Of a DNA stretch of 64,000 bases, positions 22,167-33,088 are shown in pieces (position 1 is the stretch's first letter; every line of letters starts with the position of its first letter). This DNA comes from Macrophomina tecta (Eukaryota; Ascomycota; Dothideomycetes; Botryosphaeriales; Botryosphaeriaceae). The notes below the pieces were generated by a model. It saw only the letters and a program-made list of their open reading frames with translations. It searched no databases and was not told the origin of the DNA. The DNA is taken from positions 2,976,001-3,040,000 of the forward strand of contig JAKSGN010000005.1 of assembly GCA_024180945.1 (NCBI GenBank), written 5' to 3'. A program made the position numbers and the translations under genes.

Positions 22167-23902
22167 TCGAACTATGAACCGAACCGATACTGGGCGCTTC
22201 CCAGCGTATTGATTCAGGCGTGATTCGCACGGAAATATTCACCAGCGGCTTATGGGCTAAATGAGCATAGTGTGTCGGCGAACAAGGAAGATCACGATTA
22301 TCCACTAAGTGGACAGGGCATGGGAGAAGCTGCAGAAGGCGCCAGCGTGGAGGATGAAATATTTTCTCACAAAATTTGACGGATAGTCAATACAGGCCTG
22401 ATTCCATCAATGCCTGGTAGGTGGACGCTTTGGCGTTGGTCGCAAGCTGGGTATATGTCTACCACAGCAAAGAAAAGAAAAAAAATTTACTGGCGAAACA
22501 AATCGCTTGTTATGGTTGCTATGAAGCCCAGATATTGGCTTTGTGATTATTAATTATATGGCGCCTGCGTGTGAAACTCAACAGGTGCCAGAATGTAACA
22601 GACCTATACGCCCAGCAGTTTTCAGTCCAGAGGAATTCCGCATTTTCCAAGATCAACCGAAGACTTTAATGGGCTTGTAGCAAGTGTATCCATGTGAATC
22701 AAACGAATTCCCCTAGATCTGGCCCAATCTTCTGGAACACTTAAGCCACACGAACGCTTGCGCCTTCGTATTAGTGCCTTACTGTAGTGTTTTCCTTCTA
22801 GATACCAGTTATAAGAAGTTCCATATAGTCTGCATGAACATTACATCTAAGCAGCAGCCATCTGGTGCAATAGGGTATACAATGAATAAAATTTTGATCC
22901 AGCAAGCATTTTAATGCAATCAAAAAGTCTCCTAGCCGAAGACTACGAGCTTTTCCAGCGTGTCATCAACCACATCAGCAACATGAATAGTACTCCTTTA
23001 CCTTTCAACCAGCCATCAGCCCACCATCACTCCTCGATCCGCCTGCAGAGCCCATATGAAAAAAAAAAAAAAACCAGATGCCATCCCCTTCAAACCGAAC
23101 CGACCATCAGTTCTCAGAGATATCCTCCCATTAGCGCCAGACCAGCAACGAAAACCAGTATCAAAGAAAACCTTTTCTACCCATCGCCAGTGCCAGCTAA
23201 TCCGTCGCGAGACTTTGTACATTGGGAGAATGCAAACAAACATGATAGGAAAAAGGACCTAGGGACGCAGAACATGTTCTGGGGAATTGTTGAATAGTGT
23301 GAAAAGGGAATTAAGCGTTCGTCTCGTCGTGACTTCATAAGCACTCTTTCTGTGTATGCTGTGTGGTGATGATTGTACTTCGTGCTTTGTCGCTCGACGC
23401 TTGAGAATCGCGAAGGGGAATAACAGGAAGCGGCAAAAGTGCAAAAGGAAGATGGTGGGGGATCCACTCCTGATGCTGGGGAAAAGGGTATCGGATGGAA
23501 TCCAAGAATACTCCTAAGGCCTCAGCAAAAGAAAGAGGGCAAGTCACGGAGGTAGCTCCGGCCAGCCAAGTCCAATAAGACAATGCCAAAAGGTGTCCAG
23601 CTTCAGGAATGATGCTCTGCTGCGCCGATGAGAGCAAAAGGCAAACAAATCCATCAGGCTGGGGGTATAATACCTAGTCGTCTTATGAACAAAGGCGCCT
23701 ACTAGGAAAAGAATGATAACATCAGCTGGCTCTCCAAAACGCAAGCAAAAGCATCTCCCAAAATCCGTTCCGTATGACACCCTCGCAAGGATACAAATTG
23801 CCAAAGAAAACTAACCAATCTTTGGAGTGCATTGAACCATAAAGCATGCTGCGATGCAACAGGGTCCGTTGGAAGATGCGAGAGCTTGGCGAGATCGCTA
23901 GA
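22167..23902. other. Intergenic, 1.7 kb between convergent genes
   Basis: 3' flanks of LSm3 and the cyclin gene. No supported gene; an A-rich run lies at about 23058-23071. Short frames such as 22914-23297 show no motifs. Confidence 0.5.
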
Positions 23903-26063
23903 TCACTTGCGGTGCCAGGATCCGGTGCTGTAACTTTCGTGATGCTGAGCAAGCTGAAAGCCCTTTCGAATCTCGGCTTCAACAAAAAGAGAGGCGCGCT
24001 TGTAGCGCTTGTCGGCGTATTTTTCGAAGACGGCGATATGGTGCTTCTGAGGGTGCTCGCTACATTCCAAAATGACCGACACGAGGGAACGAAGTTGGGA
24101 CCAAGTATAGCCCGAGTAGTGAACGTGTGCCTTGCTCTGTTTATGGTCAGCCGCGAGAACATAGAAGAATCAGTTATATCTTGCTTAGCTTACCCAGTCG
24201 CCCTTTTTGAGCATGAAACGAGCGAGACAGTGTGCGCCGGCCGCGAGAAAGCTGGGAACGCATCCAACGAAACGCTCGTCCATGATGGTAATTTCCAGGA
24301 AGTATTTGGCAAGAGTACGGGTCTCTAGGTCATAATCATCGGCTTTGCTGATCCGGCGAAGGAAGCTCATGGGGCCAGGCCAGCCAAGCTCGAATTGGAG
24401 CATGCTCAACATGAACCGCTCGGCCTTGAGAATCTCGTCAACCGTGTATCCGCCATCGACCATGTACACAATCTCTGAGACTGAGGGACAGTTGATCTCC
24501 TCGTACTTGGCGGCAACAAAGATTGCAGTGGCACCAACGAGCTGAAGCTTGCCAAGCGATACAACTTTGCAAGAGAGGAAACGATCGACGTAGTTGACAG
24601 CAAGGAAAAGAGTCTCTGGAAGTAGGGTGAACCTGTGGTGGACCTGGACCAGCCAGTCCATAAGGACCGAGCGCATGGACCACTGGATCTCTGCCTGGTT
24701 CTCCATGTAGAACGGATTTGGCCTCATACGATCCTGTGAAACAATTTAGCTATTGGACGGAAGCAACTAGAGTATACATGGCATACCTCAAGTTGTCTCA
24801 TGTAATCGAAGATCTCATCACCGTACTCGGCAACCATGGACGTGTCCCAGGCCTCATCTTCGATATCCTCAGGCGTCTTGGTTGCCTCAACGTAAACAGC
24901 AGCTTCTTCTAGTTCACGGCGAGTGCGGGCAGTAAACCTCGGCGCAAGGACGACAGTCGCGCCTCCAGTCGTGTTGTCCACCCGCTGTCTCAGCGAACGG
25001 GTGGTGTAGCCAGTGTAGCCGTCGGCATCGTAGTACTCTTCATCATCCTCATCCCAGTACTCTTCGAATCTTTCAGCTTCTGTGGGCGTAACAGCTTCCG
25101 CCTTGGCATCTCGTGCTTCGTTATCGACCTCATCAACCTGTTCCTCCGGGATCTCAGGGTGGGCATCGTCGGCAGCAGGAATGGTCTCTTTCTCAGGTAG
25201 GGCGGCACCGAGGCCGGCAATATGGCGGCATTCCTCAGCAGCTATCGCTGTCTCGAGACTAGTGGTGGATTCCTCGCTTTCTAGTGTGATGTCCTCCTCG
25301 AGAGCTTCCTCAACCACGCTCTCCACTTTAGGGAGCCTTTCGGAAGGCGGCGAAAGCTGGGGTGCGGTGTTACTCCGCTCACGGCGGCGGACAGGCTCGA
25401 CCTCAAGCGGCGCAACAGGCTCCTTCAAAACGGTGGTGCTACGCTTGGAGATGACCTTCTTAGCGTGCGCAGCCTGAGGCGCCACCTCGGCGGTACTTGG
25501 TTTAGGCGCAACCGGGTCGGCGACGGCGGCCTTCTGCGCAATGGAAGCAAGCGGTCGCTGAGCCGGACGCAGGATGGCAGCAGGCTTGGTCGTCTCCTGG
25601 ATGGGAGCGAGGGCACTCTCTTTCTTCAGAGCCAGTGCCCCCTTGGCGGCAACAGCGGAGTCGTCTTTGGCTAGGTTGGCGTTGCGCGCCGTGTTGCTCA
25701 CATCGGCGAAAGCAGTGCGCTTTGCAGCGGCCTTGATGCCGCCATTCTGAGCTAACGACGAGAGCGCAGGCGTCGACTTATTGCGGTGATGAATGGTCTT
25801 GCCAGCGGGAGCAGCAGGGACGCTGTTCTCGTTGTGGATGCGCAAAGAGCGCAGGGGACGCTGAGGCTGCTCGCGACATCGGATTAGTTTTTCGCTGCAA
25901 CACAGGTCCATTGGACGCAGGAGGGCGGGAGTGGGGGGAGTTTCGGGCGAGTCAGCGTGCATGGAGCTTGGGGAGAGGTTGCTCTGGAGCTTGAGGCCGA
26001 GGCGTGGCAGAGGGGGCGCAGGTGGCAGCGGCAGGCATTGAGAATACGTACCTTCGCATCCAT
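23903..26063 (-). CDS. G2/mitotic-specific B-type cyclin (Cdc13/NimE type)
   Basis: Proposed exons, in transcription order: 26063-26052, 25866-24787, 24733-24194 and 24136-23903, giving 621 residues. The cyclin box contains MRSVLMDWLVQVHHRFTLLP, AVNYVDRFLS and LVGATAIFVAAKYEEINCPS; the second fold has FLRRISKADDYDLETRTLAK and HYSGYTWSQL. It binds and activates the Cdk1/Cdc2 kinase for mitotic entry in the nucleus. The N-terminal half is long, Ala/Glu-rich and acidic, as in fungal B cyclins but larger than most. I saw no clean consensus destruction box. The first exon (MDAK, 12 nt) is inferred from a strong GTACGT donor and a CAG acceptor that joins into PQRPLRSLRIHNENSVP; the alternative start is ATG 25962 in exon 2. 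Introns 2 and 3 (53 and 57 bp) are clear. Confidence 0.9.
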
Positions 26064-29000
26064 GGTGGCAGGTTGCAGCGATGCGTTGTTAGCAGTGGCG
26101 AGGTGGGTGTGGAGCGCGTGGGTGGAGTGGAATCGGGACGGCGATCCTCAGCAGTTGAAGGAACGGTGAGCTCGCGGGCACAACAAACAACCGTGAGAGC
26201 GACGGCAGCGTTCCGCGGCGCGCGCGTGTGGGTGGATCTCTCGCGGGATGCTGGGGGTCGGCGCACAGTCAATCCGCAAGAGCACGTATAACAGTGCTTG
26301 CGGATAAGGCGGTGCTGCAGAACAATGGGGACGATGAGGCGGTGGAGAGCGTAGTCGGAAGAGTGAGTTGGAGCTCGCACCGCTGTGAAAGGCGTCGTCG
26401 CTACTGTTTTGGCTGCGACATAAACAAAAGCGACAGCGGACCAGCAACGACCGGAGCGCGGGCCGGGGTAAACCCTGCAAGGCAGGCGCAGGAAAAGCGC
26501 TGTCGCGACCGCCAGAAGTCTTGGCAGCGCACGGTCCGCCTAGACGTCACTAGTCGCCTCGCTGTCCCCCGCGCGTCTCCAAAGATGCGATTGTTCAGAT
26601 GCACTGCTGCGGACTCGCCGCCATGCCCGTCGCGCGCTCTGCTTGTGGCTTCTATATGTGTCGCGAGTGCCCCCGCAGTCCACAGCCAGATTTTCGGCCC
26701 ACCCGCGCCCCTCTGGCGCCCGCGGTGCACACCCCACGCTCGCGGGCTCTGCGACCTGCGCGCGCGCCGGGTGATGCGTCCCTGGCGCGCGGGAACGTGA
26801 CCTGGCGGGCGCCGATTCCGACCCCAGCGACCACGCCGCGCAGCAAGCGTCCGCCGTTGCCTTCATTTTGGCGCGCTTTCTACGCCTTTTCTGTGTCTGT
26901 TCCGCACTTGCGCAGGGTGCTGGCAGGCTGTTGGGCCGTTCGATGGCTTGTGTCGAGTGCCAGCAGTGCGCCCCACTCCAGCCTATCAATCGGCACCCGC
27001 TTTCCTAACTAAAACTCACCATCCTGCAAGCGATTTGAACGTCCTACGCTGCGCTGCTCCTCGCACCGCGCTCCACTGAGCATCTGCCCCTTCCGCCGTG
27101 CCGATGGCGGTAGCTGCCGGCCGCGAGCGCGCCCCGGGCGTCCCTTCGACGCTCGAAGGCGCGGGTAGAGAGCGCAGATCTGCCGTGATGCCGCCGGCGC
27201 TGAAGAACACCCGCCGACTCCACCCTGGCAATCCGCCATGCTTCTGGACGCCGCAACTCTTCGCTGGAGCACATGGCCTGCTTCCGCGCTCTGCGCGACA
27301 GAGGACGGTGTGGAGAAGAAGGGCCGCGTCGCATCAGCATCGCCTGTTCCCGCAGGGCTTCCGGCGTAATTGCGGAGAGACAGTCTTGCGCCGCTCGTCG
27401 CGATCTGCCAAGTGCAGCTGCAAGCATGCGAACTCGGAAACGGCGAGAGCGTAGTCTCGCCAGCGTGCGCCCTCTGGTCGCTTTTGCGCGATGTGTTTAC
27501 TCGAATCGACGGGGCCCGCTGAGTCGCCGGGCAGCGGATGGCCATGCCGCGCAGTCCCTGGTGTGGAGCAGCCACCTGGAGACCCGTCATGACCGCCTCA
27601 AAGGCGCAGCGCCCATTCACTGGCCGGCTCGAACGCCTCTGCAGGCGTACGCGACCGCAACGACGGTGTTCTGCAGCCCGGCCGCTCTGCCGCTGGGTGG
27701 GCGCATGGCCGGTGGAAGCGCGGCCTCAGATTGTGCGATCCGCTCCGGCGGCCGCAACATATTTGCGGCAGCAGTTGTCATTGGCCGCGCCAGCCAGCGA
27801 GATCCAGGCTACTCAGGTACCGCTAGCGCAGAGTCGTCCGCATAACATCCAGAGGAGTGAAGGGCGGGGCGGGCTTTCCAGGGCGATGCGGCTGCGGCTG
27901 AAGGCGTCCACGTCCAGGATTGCGCTGTCTGGATGGATGCTTCACTTGCTGCGCAAATAGGTGATTTACGACAGAGGCACAGCCAACAGAGCAGCTCGCG
28001 CTAACACCAGCTGTGTTTCTCGTAGCGACGGAGCTTGTCTGGCATGCATTAGCAGCCCTGCTGCGGATTGGCCCGCCGCGCGAGCTCGGGAAGTCTGGCT
28101 TCGAACACCTGCGCAGCAGCACGGGTATGCGCCGGTGCTGGCGGCGCTCCCACGGCCTGCCTTACCGCTGCCCGTGCTCGCTGTATCATCTAAGCCAAGT
28201 TGCGGTGCTTGTGCTTGGGGGCTAGTCTCGACTTTAGATACCGTGAGGGCTGCCAGCTCGATCCGGGTTGCAGGCCTCAGGAAGCGCACCCGCCCGCGCG
28301 GCCATGTCATGGGTGCTGCGCAGCCCAGCACTGAGCAGCATTGCGCCTCTGACCTCTGCGCCCGCGGCCGACTGGCGCCTTGGTGTTTGGCACTTGCGCC
28401 TGCCCCCGGGCTGGCGTCCGCTGCGTCTCCAATGCCCCGTATGGGCGGCGCGCGCATCACGTTATAAGGGAAACGCCCGAATAAGCTCGCATGTGAAGCG
28501 CAATTGATGGCCGTCTGAGTCGCCTTTGCCCTATTCAGCCCACTTTCCCATCTTGATCCGTATCCTTGGGTTTACGGTGCGGTGTTGAGCGCATAAGTTG
28601 AGCACCCGGCCCGCCTGACACTCGCTAGTCGAGCGTCGTTGGCCGTCACACATCCTCCTCTCCGACTGACCTCCCAGCCTGTGCCAACAACACCTACCCC
28701 AAGGCACAACCCTTCCTGTAAGTGCCCAGACACTTTCGCCAACGCCCTCCCGACGTAGTCTTCAGCCTGTCGTCGCCTCTCCTGCCCGCCTTGCCCATAT
28801 CGTGCCGCCTGACCTGACGTATCGGTGTGCCACAGACGACGACCCGGCGCTTCACGGAACGCCCTCAACACCAACACCCGCGCTTCATCCTCTTTCGCAG
28901 GGTATGTCATTACTTTCATATGCCAAATGCGACCGCATTCGCAGCCATTCATGTTGCTGTACCCGTCACATCGATGTTGGGGGGCTTTTCCCCGGCGCTG

Positions 29001-29438
29001 CTACTCCGCCCTTGGGCACCTCCTAGCAGCCCTGAGTCGGCCATAGCCGTCAGAAGCTCATTCGAGGCATCAACCATCTCACCGAGCCTGAGCGATAACT
29101 ATGGTTTCAGATTGCTAACAAAATCCGTGGTTCAGGTTGCTGCCCTCCTCCTTTGACCGCTCCTCCACCGACCCCCTCTTCGACTCGCGACACCGGCAGG
29201 ATCGGTGTCTGCCCGAACAACCTCGGCGGGCAGATCCAAATTCAAGCGCCGGCGACCTTCACGGAAGCCTTTATATCACCTGGATTGCCCGGTTACACTT
29301 GGTATGGAAGTGTCGAACCTGCTCACCGACTCCGCCCACAAGCAAAGCCGCCAAGCCAAAACACTCATCATCGAAACCCAACAAACATCACAACTGCAGT
29401 TCCGACGGGACCACTATATCTACGATAAGAAAGACAAT
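26064..29438. other. GC-rich 3.4-kb divergent intergenic region
   Basis: Lies between the divergent cyclin and Zn2Cys6 genes. From about 26.1 to 28.5 kb it is GC-rich, with many overlapping frames on both strands that lack motifs or a consistent coding bias. Likely long 5' leaders, complex promoters or non-coding transcription. C/T-rich sequence near 28.6-29.2 kb fits a promoter and leader for the right-hand gene. Confidence 0.5.
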
Positions 29439-31381
29439 ATGGACTCAGCGTATCAGATCCAGGCGCCTATCGACGTCGCCCAGGGTGCAAACTCCTGGCC
29501 GCAGCCGCCGCCCACCATCAATGCGACGCCCAAGCATGTCTCCTTTGAGTTGCTGCTTCAGGACTCGCCGCACTCTCGCGCGCGCCTGCCGATGAGGGTG
29601 AACATTTGGCCTCACGATACCACGGAATCGATTGTTGCGACCGTCAAGAACTTCCACGGCATCTACGACGGCCAGGGTTATGGCGTGAGCTTCGAAGACC
29701 GTCATGGCAACACCCTCATCGCCAGGTACGAAAACTTCGAGCACAACATGACCGTCTACGTTCGCCGGATACCGCAGGACATCGATGAATTCTCCCGTAC
29801 CCCTCGCCAGTCCCTATCTCCTCGCAAGACCCGCCTCGAAGAACCGTTCCAGATGCTCCCGCCCCAGCTGAACTCGCGGCCGTCCTCCCGATCGGCTAGG
29901 AATCGCAGTCTGTCGCCCGATCACCACCGTGGTCGCCGTAGCGTCTCGAGGAGCACTAATCCCAAGTCCCGCTCTCGTCCTGGCCTCAAGGTTCGAGCGA
30001 CCAGCTCTCACGGCAGCCTCGCGGACCTCAATGGCGACTACAGCGACAGTGAGGCAGGAGAAGGATCAGTCACAAGCTCTCGGCGAGACAATGTTGCCAG
30101 TGCAGAGATCAGTCTGGATAATATTGTCGAGGGTGGTCGACGAAAGCGTGCCAAATTCGACAGCTCGGTAAGCCTTCCGACGCACCTTACTTTGCACGTT
30201 CTCAGCGCTCTAACGAAGTGTGTTTCATTTAGGAATTGCCGCTTTTCGCGCCCCCTCAAGTGCCCATGACTGCGTCGATCTCGTCTGTTTCCCCGCAGCG
30301 CCGCATTAGCAGCAACAATGGCGCATCCCCATATTCGTATTCCAACCAGCAGACGTTTTCCTACACGCACCCACTTCCCTCACCGCAAAGCCATGGGGAC
30401 GTTTCATACATGCAGGGGTTCTCAATGGCAACTCCGTACGCTCCCTCCAGCGGACAGCCGCACGGACACCGCCTGCGTACACGTGGCACCGGTCAGACCC
30501 TTCCGCGAAACTCGTACAGTGGTGTTCTGCCCACGCCTGACCCTACGATCGGCGGAAGCGTTATCTCTGATGAAGATGTCGCTCTTCAGCTCATGCGCCT
30601 TGGCGACGCCTCGAACTTCTCTTCTCACGGCCGCCAGTCCACGTCGACCATTGATGATGCGCTGAGTGGCAAGGCCGAGCTTGCTTCATCTGATGAATGT
30701 AGTGAGGATGGTAGCGACATTGACGAGTTCCCTCCTTACGCCGAATCCCTTCCGTCGGCCAGCCATGGCCATGACCATGACATGCACCGCTACGACAGTG
30801 CGGAGGAGAGCGATGATTACGACGACAAGGACGATTCTTTCAAGGGCGACAGCGATGAGATCGTTCCTGATGAGAACGGCATGATCAAACCCACGGCGAT
30901 GAAGAAGCGCGCCGGGTCCCTGGCCAAGCTGTCTACCAAGGGGATCAAGCCTCGCAGCAACAGCTCCAAGGCCAAGGTCAAGACGCCTACGGTGACCAAG
31001 GCGCCTATCTCTCCCACCTCCCTCCCTCCGGCATCGCGCAAGACTTCGAGTGCGTCTCTGTCGATGCCTGCCTTTGCTCCTGACGAGGAAGACTTGTCGA
31101 CCAAGCCGCGCTGCCAGCGTTGCAGGAAGAGCAAGAAGGGCTGCGACCGCCAGCGGCCGTGCCAGCGCTGCAAGGATGCGGGCATTGGCATTGATGGATG
31201 TGTCAGCGAAGACGAGGGCAATGGCAGAAAGGGACGTTATGGTCGCCACATGGGTGTTCCTGTCAAGAAGATGATCCCTGAGGCTCCTGCGTTCCATGAC
31301 ATGCCCAGCGCCGGTGCAACCATGGGCAGCTACAGTTCTTTCGCAACGACGGCCGACAAAAACAAGAAGCGCAAGAGGTAA
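29439..31381 (+). CDS. Zn2Cys6 regulator with C-terminal zinc cluster
   Basis: Two exons, 29439-30167 and 30233-31381 (65-bp intron, phase 0), give 625 residues. The zinc cluster CxxCxxxKxxCxxxxxCxxC is at about 536-566 (RCQRCRKSKKGCDRQRPCQR and on to GIDGC), near the C-terminus instead of the usual N-terminus. The N-terminal region (about 33-115) has a compact alpha/beta segment, KHVSFELLLQDSP, RVNIWPHDTTESIVATVKNF and MTVYVRRI, that looks ubiquitin/PB1-like. The middle is Ser/Arg/Pro-rich and then strongly acidic (about 395-460). Basic stretches (GGRRKRAKF, KKRKR at the very end) suggest nuclear import. No fungal-specific transcription factor middle-homology domain is visible. Start: the ATG of MDSAYQIQ; upstream in-frame sequence lacks a better start. 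DNA target unknown. Confidence 0.85.
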
Positions 31382-33088
31382 TGAAGCGGCCACAGTCTGT
31401 ACACTTTTGCAGCGACGTTTCCGTATTGTACTTGGCGCAGGCGTTGGCGGTTAGCGGTTTGAATTGCAACACGTGCGCGTCCCCAACGCACCTTTTCTCA
31501 GCGATGATCCGTTCTCTACTTCTCTTCTGTCATGTGATTATAGCGGTGGGGTTTCAGTCGTTTGTGCGTCGCTTTCAGCTCGGAGTCGAAGGGAATGGTG
31601 TTACTACGGGAGTCACTTTTCACGCGTCGACATTCCTTTCCTAAGAAAAAGTTTAATCGGGGCTCCGATATTCCACGAGCCAGGTCGGCAGGCCGGTTCA
31701 CTGAGTTTCTACGAGGTTTGGACAAATTGAGGGGCGGGGGCTAGTGATGACGGCAACTGATGATGGGCGGCTGGGACTGGTTATATCTTGGCGGGCGGCT
31801 GGGATGGTGGACGTCTTTCCTTTTCCTTTCTTACCGTGTCTTGGTTCTATCTGGCTACGGGCTCTCGAAGGGGTTGAGAATTGGAGATGAGGGCAAAATG
31901 TTTTTAACTCTCAAGCGTAAGAAAATTTTCAAATCACCAAGATGTCTCCGCGATCATGCATGGTGGTGAGTAAGCGGATTAAGCTTTGGGGAGTGGTTAC
32001 AACAAGCACACTCCTGACGGGCGAGCGGAGGCGCGTCAGCGGCTGGCTTGGAGACGACGTGGTAACAACGGATGCGAGGAAGGCTAACAGACGCCGACCA
32101 ACAATATTGCCGTTGGTCTTGGCCGGTAGTTGTAGTTTCAGATGTGATTTTTGCCTCTGAGCGAGTAACTCGGCGCATTCTCCAAGAACTGCCCGATCGT
32201 TGAGGCGCTTGCTCTACCCGCTTCAACCATGGTACCAGGCATCGGCGGCTTTCCATGAACGTTTCGTGCGACTGTTTGACCGAAGGAACCTCGGGGAAGA
32301 GGGCTGCCCGCTTCTCCAGCTGCAGGTGCTTGTGCCATCGGCGTTCAGTCCGCATACACTGATGGTCTGGCGGCTGGGGGCGGCGGCCCGTTCCCGGTGA
32401 AGGCAGATCGGAAATAAGTCTAGGACTTTTTACTTTCCCCAAGGCGCAGAAGAGGGTGCAGAAGAGGAGGGGCGGAGAATGGGTGGCAAGCAACATAATG
32501 GGCCCGATTTGAAGTTTCACGACATGCCGCCTTAGCCGGCTGTCCTTCTCACTGGCTGCGTTGTCTACCTCGCACACTTGGACGGGCTCCACTGACTCGC
32601 ACTGGCCGTTGCTGCATCGCGCAAGGTGCAAGTCAGCGTGCTCGTTCCCGCGCTCAGATCGTCGCCGCCGCCGCCGCCGCCAATTGGGCCTGCGCTCGCC
32701 ATGTTGCTGGCCGTTGCCTGGCCCCTCTCTTTCGGCCCACTGTTCTTGCAGATGAAGAAACGAAACGCCAGGCCGGTCGATTGGGCGGCTCTTGGTGCTC
32801 GCGCGCAGCCTGAAAAGCCAGGCGCTCCTGGAGCGAGGTGCGGCGCTGCGGTTGGCACGACTGGACTCAGCCTCGCGCGCTACCAGTGACACACCACCGC
32901 GATCCTTCGCGCAGCCTTGCCGCCTGGCCTGCTTCGTGTAGCCGCCTTTCCATTCTTTTCGCCACCGGCCAAACAAGCATCTCGCGCGCGCCAGCTGTGT
33001 TTCTCAACCCAGAGCCCCTCGATCGCTATTCGCACACGCAATCCGCTGCGGAAACGGCCCGCGCCTTGAGTAGCGCCCCACTGCCATC
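31382..33088. other. Intergenic, 1.7 kb
   Basis: 3' flank of the regulator, then promoter of the transglutaminase-like gene, C/T-rich before its ATG. A short GCC reiteration lies at about 32661-32681. A 340-codon stop-free frame on the minus strand (31954-32976) has random-looking composition and is not supported as a gene. Confidence 0.5.

Noticed and set aside
27098..28467. Cluster of long frames in the GC-rich gap
   Set aside because: Frames on both strands of similar length, none with recognisable domains; expected in GC-rich DNA.
31954..32976. 340-codon minus-strand frame in a gap
   Set aside because: No family motif, odd composition, no splice logic; treated as chance in GC-rich DNA.
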